From Anaeramoeba flamelloides (lineage: Eukaryota; Metamonada; Anaeramoebidae), in the NCBI GenBank assembly GCA_027625915.1, contig JANTQA010000032.1, positions 4,898,001 through 4,962,000 on the forward strand: 64,000 nucleotides of DNA. The letters run 5' to 3'. Both the position numbers and the translations under genes were made by a program. Under the pieces are notes generated by a model. The model was not told where the DNA came from. It worked only from the letters and a program-made list of their open reading frames with translations, and did not search any database. Each line of letters starts with the position of its first letter. The stretch's first letter is position 1. Of the stretch, positions 48,893-61,700 are shown one piece after another.

Positions 48893-51800
48893 ATTCGAAA
48901 AATTTGATAAAGAATAAACAAAAAATAAGTTTGAACAATCAAAAAAAAAATAAATTAAAATTAATACTTTTTTCCAAAAGGAAGTAACTTGATAAAATTT
49001 CATTTTAAAAACAAAACCTGGTATGGTTTGAGAAGTTTGTTTAACGAGAAATTCGTCGAGTAAATTTTCCTTAAAATCAAAATTTATTTTGTAAAAGAAC
49101 TTGAGTTAATAAAAAATCAAAACGAAATTGATAATAATCAATGAATTCAAAACTTCCATATTTTAAAGAAGAAAGGTATTTTTCGATTTAAAAAAATTTT
49201 TTTATGATAACCAAAATCCGTTAAAATTCATATCTTCAAGATCCGAAACACTGATATTAATAGAGCATCATCACGACTACAAATTTTTGTCAATTAGATC
49301 GATCATCTGTCTTTAAATTTTTAAATATCAAAACTTTCCAATAAAATATGGAAAACCCTTTTTGAAGAAATCCCAATTACAAACATAGAAACCGATGATC
49401 CCAAATATCCACCCTTTGGTCAACCCGTTGGAGAAAAAACCCTCAATAATTGTGTTCATAATCAAAACAAAATCACTTTTTTGACTTATTTCCATTAATT
49501 CATTTGTTCACATTAGGAAAAGTTCTTAACTATTTAATTTTTGAAATTTTTTATCTTTTAAAATCCAAGATAAAATCTTGAACCCAACCAAAAATGGTCC
49601 GAATAACAATTGGATCTCAATCTCCAATTAGGAATGGTTTCATACAATCTCACTAATTATCATATCTAAGTGATTTAGTTAAAGAACTTTCCTTTTTTCA
49701 ATTAAGGAAGCAAGTACATTTGACCAATTTTTGAAAAATTTTAATTCTGTGACAACCTTACTGAAAAACAATTTTCTAAGTGTCATCGTATATTGAAACT
49801 TTAAAACCAAAATAACACCAATTACCCCATTTGTGAAAAGAAGGCTAAAGTTAACCAGAGATGAATCTTAAATTTTTTGATTTTTTGAACATTTTTTTTT
49901 GATTTAGATTTTTCGTTTTATAAAATTAAATTTTTGGGATCTTGAAATTTGTTTTTATGGGAATACTTGAAATTCGTCAAAGAGTAAACTAAATAAACAT
50001 ACCACAAAAAGGGGTACATTTTGAAATAAATTTTTTCTTTTTGAAGGTAAAACAAAAAAGATCAACTTTCGAAAAAAATTGTTGAAATCAAAAATGAAAA
50101 AAAAAAAATTCGATCAAAGCCTATTTTCAAAGATTTGTCTTCTTACTTATCATCTTAATTTGATATGAATCCAAACAATTGGGGACCTTGAATTTCTCAC
50201 CCCATTAACATTTATTATTTTTTGACTGATATGTTTTTTTGAACAAATTTGCTTTCAAAATTTAATTTTCAAATATTTTTATCAAACCAAGCCAAAACAA
50301 CAAATACTAGATCAAAAATTAAAATAAAAGAAATCGAATTCTTGGAATCAAAATAAAGTTACAAAAGATTCAACCCAAAATAAAAGAAAAATTTTGGAAA
50401 TAATTTCAATCAAAATCCAGTATTATTTTTAGTTCTCATTTAGAATGGAAAATAAATAATTATAAAATCAAAGAAATTTGTCCAATAAATCTTTATTTTT
50501 AAAAAGGAATATATATCCTATTTATTGAAAAAAATCAAGAATTATATGAATTAAATAAAAATAGGATTTTTAAATTGATTTTTTAAAAATTCTTTCCAAA
50601 TAAAAAGTAATTGGTTAATCAAAAATTTTTCAAACAAAAGTATTTTCCTATAGAATTAAAGCCAAAAACAAGTAATCAAGAAGTAATTGTATCAAATTTT
50701 ATAGATAAAATCAATAAATAAAAGATTTTTTTTTTATTTTATTCTTGATCAATTTATTCATTTTTTTTGATTTCCTTTTTTTAATTTGTATTTAAAATTA
50801 ATATACTGGAACATATCACATCTCCATATATATTAAAATATTAATTTATTTCGTTAAATAAACAATTTTAATCCTTTAGTTTGGTATAAAATGTGAAACA
50901 CAAAATTTATAAATGTACTGGGTCTGTTAAATAATTGTTAAAACCTTTACAGGAAAAATAAAACAAACCTTGGTTTCTTAAGGAATTATTTTCATCCTAA
51001 ATTACTCTATAACCAAAACCTGTTCTATTTGGGTCTATATGTTATTAGTGTTAACAGGATTAAATAGCTTGGGAAAAATTAATTATAAATATTTTTTTCA
51101 AAATAAATTAATATATTATTTACTAATGATCATATTTAAAAATTGTCATTTTAGAATTTTTTTTCTCACTCCTTTTCCAAATCTAAAAATAAAAACCCGA
51201 AATTATGATATTCATACTTTTAACAAATCATACCCAGTGCTCCCAAAAAGAAACTTTTTTTTTTAATTTCAAAGATTTCCTCAATAACTACTGACCTAAA
51301 AAATAAAAACGGGTTAGTTTTGTTTCCTTTTTATATGAATAATTGTAACTTCAATATTTTCCGACTTTTCAGAAATAAATAGTCAAAGAATCTATTAGTT
51401 AAATTAATAATTTTTTCTAAACTATTGATTGTTTTAGCAACTAATTTACATTTCCACAAATTTAAGAAAGAAATTAGACAACTTTAGAGCTGAAAATTGA
51501 TAACCCACCCTTTAAATTTGTGGCGAAATAGATATTATTTTCTGAAAGTGTTAAGGTTTTTACTAATATAATGAATCATTTTTAATTGATTAGTATCAAC
51601 AAATAGTATTATTTTGGCTAAATGATTTTTAAAAGGCATTTGAATGATTATGTACTAATGTTATTAACCCCGAATAACAACTTATTTTGATCTTAAACTT
51701 CCCCTTGGTAAATATCAACCCCATAATTGGAAAATATTTGAACGTATATTGTTGTTAAATTATTAGATTACAAATAATAATAAAAAAAAACACATAAACA

Positions 51801-52730
51801 ACCCTCATATTTAATTACAAGCTGAAAGAGACAACAATACCCTTATAAAAACCTTTTATTAATTTTTTTTTTTTTATTTTTTTTTAAATATTTCAATGGA
51901 TCAATAATATTTGTATCAATTACAAAGTATACTTTCAATTTAATGAGTTAATTTCTTAAAACAGTTTACCCACTTGAGGAATTTCAAAAACATAAGTTTA
52001 AATCAAAAATATTATAAATAATTAAATAGTAATTCTTGTTCTTTACAAGTTGAATTGTTCTATCTTTAGGAAAAGTGTTATGTTAACATTTTAAATTTAA
52101 TCATTTTTTGTTGTTTATCTCATATTTTTTTGTTCAACAAAGAGAAAAAATTGATTTGAAATCTTCTTTTAAAAAAGAAATTTTATTTTTTATCTTTTAA
52201 AATAATTATTGTAATTATTTTAGATCGAAGTCAAGTAAATTTTACATAATGAGCTATTGAAAAAAATAGTGTCACACTTTTAAAGTATATATATATAGAT
52301 ATATTATAAACTGCCTTTACAGATAATAAGATTTATTGCTTTGAAGAATATCTTTTTTTTTGAAAAATTGGAAATATATATATTGGAATTTAATAGTTAC
52401 GCATAATCAAAAAAAGAATCAAATCTTTTCTAAAAACAAATTCATTTCTGAAACGGGATTTTAAAAATAAGTTTAGTCAAATAATAATCAGACCTTTCCT
52501 TCTTTTATCAATTTCAAGCTGTGGGAATTTTTTTTTGAATTTGTTATTAAATTTAAGAGAATATTTTTTTTAAATTACCAGCTCCTCAAAAATCAAACTC
52601 ATAAATAAGAATTATTGACAAACTTATACCCCAACAAAAATTTTTAATGAAGACCTTTATATTCTATTTTTAATTTTGTATTATTTACATTTTTCTCATT
52701 TTTGTTTTAAATTTTAAAATTTTTTCTTGA
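48893..52730. other. Intergenic region between ADA2 and the CAP-Gly gene (divergent)
   Basis: 3.8 kb between two divergently oriented genes, so both promoters should lie here, but I see no element I can name. It contains TTAA element T1 copy 2 (49706-50926). The remaining 1.8 kb before 52731 shows no gene; the frame at 51039-51266 has no motif. Confidence 0.6.
49706..50926. mobile_element. TTAA-flanked TIR element, family T1 copy 2 (non-autonomous)
   Basis: 1221 bp flanked by TTAA at 49702-49705 and 50927-50930. It aligns end to end, in reverse orientation, with 31229-32424. Examples: GGAAGCAAGTACATTTG / AAATGTACTTACTTCC at one end, TAGTTCTCATTTAGAATGGA / CCATTAAAATGAGAACT in the middle, GGTGTTATTTTGGTTTTAAA (inverted) / GGTGTTTTGGTTTCAAA. 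Divergence is substantial, so the two insertions are old, yet both keep TTAA at each end. Confidence 0.85.
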
Positions 52731-55700
52731 ATGAGCACAACACCAAAATTAAAAATTGGTGACCGAGTAAAGGAAAGGAAAAATATTGGAACAATAAAGT
52801 ATATTGGAAAAACAATAAATTCAAAGGAAAAAATTGTTTATGGGATCGAATTTGATGAAAAAGGTAAATAGAAAACAAAATTGAAAAGAAAAAAAATTTC
52901 TTTTTCTTTTAAATTTATTTTTAATTACAAAAAACTTGAAAAAACAAATTTTTTCTTTGAATCTTCCACTTTTAGTTGGTAAAAATAATGGTACGATCGA
53001 AGAAACAACATACTTTAAAGGTAAACGAAAGCATTGCAAATTTGTATCTCGAAATCGAATTGAAAAAATAAAAACGAAAAAGAACAAGAAAAACAAAGAC
53101 AAAAAGAAAAAGAAAAAGAAAAAAGTAAGTTCGGAAAGCGAAAACACTACTCCAAGCAGTTCGTCACAGGGCTCTAACTCATTGGAAGAGTCCGAGTCTT
53201 CCAATGAAAATGAATCCAGTGAATCTGAAACTGAAACAAAAAAACAAAGCCAAGATGCTAAAGAAAAAGAAAAAGAAGTAGAAGAAAAAATTGATTTAGA
53301 AATAGAACAAATTTGGAATGAAAAGGGTTTGTTATTTTTCTCTCTTTTTTTTTTCAACTTTCTTTTTCATTTTTGACTATTCTTTTTTTTCAAAAAAAAA
53401 AAAAAAAACACAAATAAATTTTTGGAGAAGAGTTTGTGTAACCCACAAATTTTTTTAAAAAATTCCAAACAAGAGAATTGTATGAATTAAAAGTGTTTTA
53501 AAACTGAACAAAATTTAATTGGTTTATGGGCTTGTTCTCTTAAAACACTCATAATCACAAATTTAATAAAGCAATAATTTTGTTTGATCGATATGTTGAT
53601 CAAATATTGAGTTATCTTTGTTAAGGGTTTAGTCAATCACTGTGGATTTCCTTCATACCTCAGGAGCGGTTTACTCACCAAAAATGATAATGTGGAAGTA
53701 GACTTCTTTTTGCTGAGAAAATTAACAAGAGATTCTGGTAAAGATCAAACAGAATTTCAAATACTGTTATTTTGCAATTCAAAAACGAAAATTTTTAGTT
53801 CAATTTCCAAAATTAATTCAAGACTTTTGCTGTTCTCTTCAAATTTTGAAAAATAAATTTTATCTCAAAGTTCAATCAGGAAACATAAATTAAATCTTCA
53901 AGAATTTTATTATCAAATGATCTTATGAAGATCTTTACATTTTTTCAACCAATTTACAGAGACAAATATTCTGGAACTTGAAATAAAAATTATCATTTAT
54001 TAATTAGAAAAAGATAGTACTAAAAAATCCACATAACAAAAAAAAAAAAATTTCAAAGAATCACTAGACCATTAAATATTTTATATCATTTTGATTTCTA
54101 AGATCACCCAATATATATTCCAATATGAACAATAAAAAAAATACCAAATAAATAAATAGAGAGTATATTTTAAAATTTAACAAACAAAAAAACATTTAAA
54201 AGGGTTTTAATCCTTCAAAATTTAAAGTTTCAAAAAAAAAAAAAATTCACAAGATCTTAAAGATTGATAATTTTTTTTTTCTCAAAAAAACAAAAAATCA
54301 TTCTTTTGCTAGTTTTGAATATTTTCACCTGTAAAAGGATTAGCACCCGACACGAAGAAGAAAAAAAATCAAAGTATGTTGTTATTGAAGGTAAATCATA
54401 TTAGTAACCCATACTTTAAATTTCTCTCAAAACTCTATTAGTAAAATAAAACTCAATTCAAAATTTTTTGACACACACCAAAATTTAATTTTTTGTAAAA
54501 AAAAATCTTATCAAATAAATTCTCGATAAGGAATACCAAATTAAAACCATTAACCAATTGAAATTTTAATAATTATTTATAAATTAACAATACCCACAAA
54601 ACAAAAAATGAATAATTATCAATCAAAAAAAATCAAGCTGTGTAAAAATTTTGGAGTGAGCACACCCAAAAAATACATTGGTAAATTCATTGAAATTCTA
54701 TCAACCATTATTGATCGATCAAAGGTCCGATAATATCACCACCAGCTAATTTTATTTGAGCTCTTCTATTTTAAAAGAACTAACTTTAACCAAATATCAA
54801 TCATTCTGAAAAATTTTTGATCGAACGAAATTGGTTAAGTAATTCAAAAACAGAAAGTGATAACAAAAAAACAAAAAAATGAAATTATTATTTTCCTATT
54901 TTTCAAAAATCAACATTATTTCAAAATAGAATCAAATTATATTATTGTTATTCTTTTAACTTTTTTACTCATGTTAAAAAGTTTGAATTTTAGTTTAGTT
55001 CTTAAAGTTAATCTTATCATTTAAAAACCATCCTTGTATTAAATAGAAATTGAAGAATTTTAGAAAAAAATCCACATTTCACTACAAATTTTTAGGCCGA
55101 ACCGTCAATCTAAAGACTTCATAATTGAAAAACATCTTTCTTAAATTTGTCTCAAAATGCAAAATTAGTTGCTAAAAAATTCGATTTTTTTACAAAATTA
55201 AATAATTCTTTATTTTTACAGATTATTTTCACATATTAGAAATATATTGATATTACAACTAACTTGAAAAAAAGCAAACTAAAATAATCAATATTTCGGC
55301 TTGTTTTTATTGTAAATATTTTTGAGTTTATCTTTGAAATTAAAAAATTAAAAAAATAGTTACTTTTAGAGGTTCAAAATATTAATTTTTAAATATTGGA
55401 ATGCTAATTAGTTTGGTTTTCTATTTTTAGATTTGGAAAAGGAATTAACACAAAATTTACAAAATAATAATTTTTAGTGTGATCCATACATTAGTAAAAA
55501 ATCGAATAATTTATTGTTCAACTATCTTTATAATAGATTTATTTGGGGTCATTTGGATCATAGTTAACTAATACGATTTACACCCACAATACCAGAACAT
55601 ATTTTAATTATGGTTGAATCTATGGTGACGCTTACCCCTTAATGAGGTCGGCTCCAATAAATTCCTAACATCCCTTTCAAAAAAAATTTATTGTAATCTG

Positions 55701-58700
55701 TTGATAAAAGATCGTAAGCACCTGAACCAAAACGAAAGAATTACATTTGTAATTTATATGAAGAACTCTTTTGGAAGGCATCTCTTTAAATTTCTTCAAT
55801 TTGGAACAAAAACTTTTCTCTCAGTATAAAATCAATTTAATCCAATTTAGTTTAATTTGTTGCTATTCTACAACAGTTTATATTTGCCAGGTAATGATTT
55901 TGTTAGATTTGTTATATCAAAGTAGACTCATCTCCAAAAATTCAAAATAAAAAACAAAAATAAAGATGTTAAAAAGAGCCGAAGAACAACACTTTGAGAC
56001 AGGAAACTTGTGTCCGCAATTGCAATTTAAATCAATTTAAATTGAAATTAAGTGTCTCTCTTTGTCACTTTTTTCAAAAAATAAATCGTCTTTTTTCATT
56101 GATGTTTAGAAAATTATCAGTCATCACATACAAATTTGTTTTTACCCGGAATTAGCACATCGTGAAAACATACTGTCTCTATTTTTACCAAAAAAACTCT
56201 AAAAATAGAAACATCATATTTACACTTGTGCATTCATCGAATAAAAGATATAAATTTTTTTTGATTTTTAAATTTATCTATCACAATAATAAATATACCC
56301 CTAACATCTCTAAACAACAATTCATGGATTGAAAAGTACGTAGAGAGGGATTATCGTTTCCTGAGGTTTTTTACTTTATTCAAATAATCCATTGATTTTT
56401 CGGAGAATATGAAAACTTGATAAAACAAAACGACGAATGAGAGAAATTAAAAACTCTACTATTGAATTATAATAAAAAAATTAATTTTAAAAATTTATCA
56501 AGCCTATTTGAAACTGCCGAATAAATTATTTATTTTTATTTTAGTTTCTTTTGTTTATTTGTTTTATAATTGTTTTACAAAAAGTGTGGTAAAAAAGTTT
56601 TCAAAAGTATCTATAAATCAGTTGATAAAATTTAATAGACCTATTTTTAGGATTTTTTTAAAAACATTTTTTAGTCACACTTTTTTAAAATGACTTTATC
56701 AGAGAAAACGAATTCAGATACAACTGGATTTTTTATTTATTACACTTCTAAGTATTCAAATTAATAATTAGCAACACTTTTATCTGCCAAATATCTCGAA
56801 GTAATCAACCATTTATTAAATAAAAGATAATTGTATTTTCCTTTAAAAAATATGAATTTTTTTTTTTATTGTTGAAGGAGGGAGTTTTTAATTTTTCTGG
56901 TTTATTGTTCTTATTTCTCTTGAGATTTCTGTTTATTTGTGAAGTGTTCTAGGTTTTTTTTACTTTTTGAAATGAACATAAAATTTTAATAAAATTTAGG
57001 TTTATTTCTAAAGTAAAAAAAAACCTAACGAAAATCTATCGATTTTCCAAATAAATAGAAAACTCAAAAAAAACCTAACGAAAATCAATTGATTTTCCAA
57101 ATAAAATAGAAAACCCCAAAAAAACCTAATGAAAATCAAATAGATTTTACCAAAAACAAAAAACCACGAGAAAACTGCCATTAGCTTTTTATTTATTTTT
57201 GAAATAAAAAGAAAATTTATTAAAATTTCGGTTTATTTCAAAAATTAAAAAAAACTGACGTTATATTTTTCAGAATTTAAAAGTATAAAATGAAATCTGA
57301 TATTTTACTCTATTCTTTCGAACTCTACGACACCCAACGAATCCTACGGCAATTCCATAATTTCTAAATTTTTGCTTAGAAATTTTTTCAAATATAGATA
57401 ATCTGAATTAACTTGAAAAATTGTAGAAAGGAAGTAAAAGATAAAAAGAAAAAGAAAAAGAAAACTGGTAAAAACACCAAAATACAACTTATCCAAAATA
57501 AAATTTAAAATGATTCAAATTTACCAAATAAACCTATCCTGCTTAATTTACTGAACTTCATCTGAAATTTAATTAATCTGTAAATTTGAGTTTGGTAATT
57601 ATTGAAAAGATTTCCAAAATTTCAATAAACAAATCAATAAAAAGAATTCTTATTCCTCAAAAATATCTTTTCTTAACTTCCTATATGCGTGTTTGAAAGT
57701 GCCTTGTAACAATACACAATGATAACTAATTAATTGTAATTATTACAAATATGGTGTTCTGTTCAAAGGAATTGACTTTTTTTTTTAGTTTTCAGAAAAA
57801 AAAAAAAAAAAATTAAATTATTCTTAAATTACAAACATTTTAATTTTGATTTTGACAATAATTTAATAATTACCCCCTTTTCCAATATTTCACAAATATG
57901 AAACACAATACAATATCTATGGGAATTACAAACCCCCGAATTTTAGATCTCAAAATCAAAAAAAATAATAATAATTAAATCAACATAAATTTTCTGACTT
58001 TAATCTTGTAATTTTTTCATTCTTTCCATTCTTTCAAAAAAACAAAAAAAAAAAAAAAAATAACCAAAAATTTCAAAATTTAAAATAACGAATAGATGAC
58101 TCTTCAATTCTAGAAGAAATAAAAAAAATTAATGAACAAATAAAACAAATATCAATTAAACGAATACCAATTGAAGAACAAATAACTATTTATGATGATT
58201 CTTTAGAAGGTGTGGATAATTTAGAAATCACCGAGGAAGATGAACAAAACCAAGATTTAGAAATCCAACATTTAGAAAAAGATATAGAATCCCTGTTAAA
58301 ATCTTTAAAAGATGAAGACGAAAAAGAGGAAAAAAATCAAGAAAAAGTCATTGAATTAAAAACAGAAATTGAAAAAATGGGGAACAATGAGCAATCCAAG
58401 AAAGTGGAAGAAAAAAAAGATTTATTAATTAAAACCTCAAACCAATTTGAAGAACTAAAAGAAGAAAACGAACAATGCCAACAAGAGACGCATGATTTAA
58501 AAAAATTAATAGAATCGATGAGATCTACCCATCAAATTAAAATTAGTTTGTTTATTTTATTTTCTTTTCTTTTCTTTACTTATCTTTTCTTTTGTGAAAA
58601 AACAAATTATTTTTTATTTATTATTTTTGTTGATGAAAAACTGGCATTATCTCAAATAAAATTGAACAATACATTTCTTAGTGGATGTACTTTTCAATTT

Positions 58701-61700
58701 TTTTCAGATTGACAACTTTGATGGTTTTTTTTTTTACTACATAACAGATCTAGGAAAAAAAATAAAAAATTTTTTTTTTTGAACTTCATCAAACAATAAT
58801 ATTTCTAATTGTTAAAGAACTTTTGCCTAAAATTGAAATTGATTCTAGAGAGATATCAATTTAAAGTGATTCCTAATTATGATCATCTTTTAACTATAAA
58901 ATTGAACATATAACTGTCTTTATTGTTTTGAAATGGAAACAATCACCGTGTTATACTACGAGTTTGACAGGGAAGAACGGGCAATATAAGATTGTTCGAA
59001 GTGATATAAGATGATATTGAGGAGTTCTAAGAACGACGATTAATATTCTCTTAACACTAGAACAATCTCATTATTTTGAGTCTGGAAAGGGATCCTAAAC
59101 GAGGAATTATAAAAGTTGACTTTTGAACAAATGAAACAATATGAGATGCTATTTATTTTTTGGAACTAAAAATAACAAAAAACACAATTAGCAAAATAAA
59201 CAAAAACAAGTAAAAACCAATTTGCAATTTTTTAATTGGTATTTTGAACAACTTGTTCTTCAAAGGATCTTTTCATCCCCCAACTGAAGTAATTGAAAAT
59301 ATCAAAGTTAAATTTTACATTTTCATCATTGGATACAAAACTTTATTTAAAATCCCACAGAGACAAACTAAATCGTTCAACTTTTCAATGAGTCTCTATC
59401 TCCCCTTTTATTTCATGTATTTTAAGAAACATCCGAAGCCCATCAAACATAAAACATTGCATCTATTATGTATTCTTAACAGTGACTAATTTTGAACCAT
59501 TCCTCTCAAAAAATTCTTAAATTGATATAGAAAAAAAAATTTTTTTTTAATTTTTTTCTTAAATTTGTAATTATGTTTTTTTCTCATTTTGGAAATCCAT
59601 TTATAAATGGTTTCTTCTCTTCTCTTCTTTTTCCAAAGAAAAAAGAGATCAAACGTTTTTTATTTTTTGAAAAATGATATTGATTTCTTTCGAAGCCAAA
59701 AACAAAAACGCTGTTTGGTTTTCGGATTTATTTTTAAACGTAGAAAGAGAATTCATTCAATTTCCAAACTTTTTAAGGAATAAATGAAGGATTTTTTTCT
59801 TTGTCGTCTATTGATCAAATAATTGGGTTTACTTGAACCAAATTATTTTTTCAAATGTAGTAAATCCTTGAGACAAGCGATCATTTGGGATTTATGAGAT
59901 TAAAAACGTCGCAAAAAAAATTAGTTAAACTCTTCTAAAATAACTTTAACATTTTTAAAGTCAAATTTGTTTTCGTAAAATACTTTTGGTTATTTGGCTC
60001 AAATTGAATTGAAAATAAGAAAATCAGAAAGTTTTCAAACTTTGCCTAATAAACTAATGATTTCTCAAAATATTTCCACAGTGACTACAGTACTATACTA
60101 AACTTTTCCGTGTTCACATCTCTTTCTTATCATTATTTATCAAGAATTATTGACTGTTAAATTTTTACAAAGAAAAAGTTTGAGTTTAAAAAAAAATATA
60201 GCGCTTATGTGATTTAGTATAAAAAAGTATTTTTATAAGATTTTTTTTATAGATAATTACTAAAACAAATTTTTTTAGAGTTTTATAAAAATCTTTTCCA
60301 ATAATTACAACCCACATAAAAACAAAAAAATATTTCTTTAATCAGGCTTACAAAATAATAAAATATTTTATCTTTAGAATAACTTATCTCTTGTGATAAA
60401 ATAATAATTTAATTTTTATTGTAAAAAAAAAATTACAAAAACAATGTTTCAAAAAAAATGTTTAAAAATTTTGAAATAACATTTCTCAAATTATTACTGG
60501 GTTAAAATTATTGGAAAATAGTTTAGATCAATAAAATTCAAAGGAATTGAAATCAATAACAGTTGATTGAAAATTGAATATACTACCAAAGAAAAATTTC
60601 TAATAAAAATGACAAATTATTAAGAACATAAATTTCAACAAAAACTTTTTAAATTTTTTAATTGAAGAGAAGTGATTCAACAAAATCGTCTTCTTTTTGC
60701 CGTTAGGTTTTTTTTAATTTGAGAAATAAAAAGAAAATTTATTTAATTTTCGTTTTATTTCTTAAAGTAAAAAAAACCTAGGCATTTTTTGTTATTTTTT
60801 TTTTTAATTTCAGGAATAAAAAGAAAATTTCTTAAAATTCAAAAAAACTGTCATTAACTTTTCCATAATTTAAAAGAATTACGTAAAATCTTTTTTTTTT
60901 TCCATTAATTCTTTTGAATTCTGGAAAACCAAGACACTTGATGGCACTCTATGGTACTTTCTCAAACTCTAAATTTATTTAGAGTTTTTTTATCCTAGCT
61001 ACAACGTAGGTAATGTTATATCTCATATGATATCTTTCTTTAAAAAAAAAAAAAGAAAAATTTTTTATTTCTAAACAAAGACAAGAAAAAGAGAAAGAAA
61101 ATATTGAAATAAACGAAAAAGGAAAGAGAGTAAAAAACGATAAAAAAGTCTAAATTTAATCTAAAAAGTTTTTTTTTTCACTCCAGGTGCTAAATGAATC
61201 GGTGGTTGTTTTGTTTTAATTCCCAAAATGTCAATATCGCCTCATAATTTGTTTTAATACAGAGTTCAAAAATATTTGAACAACTATAGATCAAATGAAA
61301 TAGGCTGCTTTATTAAATTTTAAATTAGAAATTTATAGATAGGGTTGAATCTATAAAGTGCTGATTTTTAAGAATAAGAATTTGTTTTCCGAAATTTTCT
61401 TTTCAGTTATTTTGGTTTTTTTTTTGTATTTTTTATTTTTTTGTTCCTTTTATAAATCTTGTTTTCACAAAATCTCAATATGAGAGACCGACTCGACACC
61501 ATTCACTACTTTCAAGTACCGAACTCGAGGTATAGTGTATGAAAAGTCCAATTTAATTATCTTCAGTTGGTTTCAGTTCACTTTCGTTTGGTTTGTTGCT
61601 TCAAACAAGTTCAGTTTGTTTAAGATCTAATAAGATCAAGTTAGTACAAGATCTAAATCATGAACATGTTTCCAATTCTTATAAAGATTTTTTATCCCTT

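Noticed and set aside
52821-53357. 178-codon minus-strand frame opposite the CAP-Gly exon
   Set aside because: Reverse reading of K- and S/E-rich codons; the plus strand encodes a clear CAP-Gly motif.
58621-58712. Possible extra exon (VDEKLALSQIKLN) after CAP-Gly exon 3
   Set aside because: No convincing acceptor/donor pair in phase, and the phase-1 GTTTGT donor at 58546 joins cleanly to 61922.
59244-59489. 81-codon frame in CAP-Gly intron 3 with higher G+C
   Set aside because: Slightly unusual composition, but no family resemblance and no phase-compatible splice sites that would place it in the gene.
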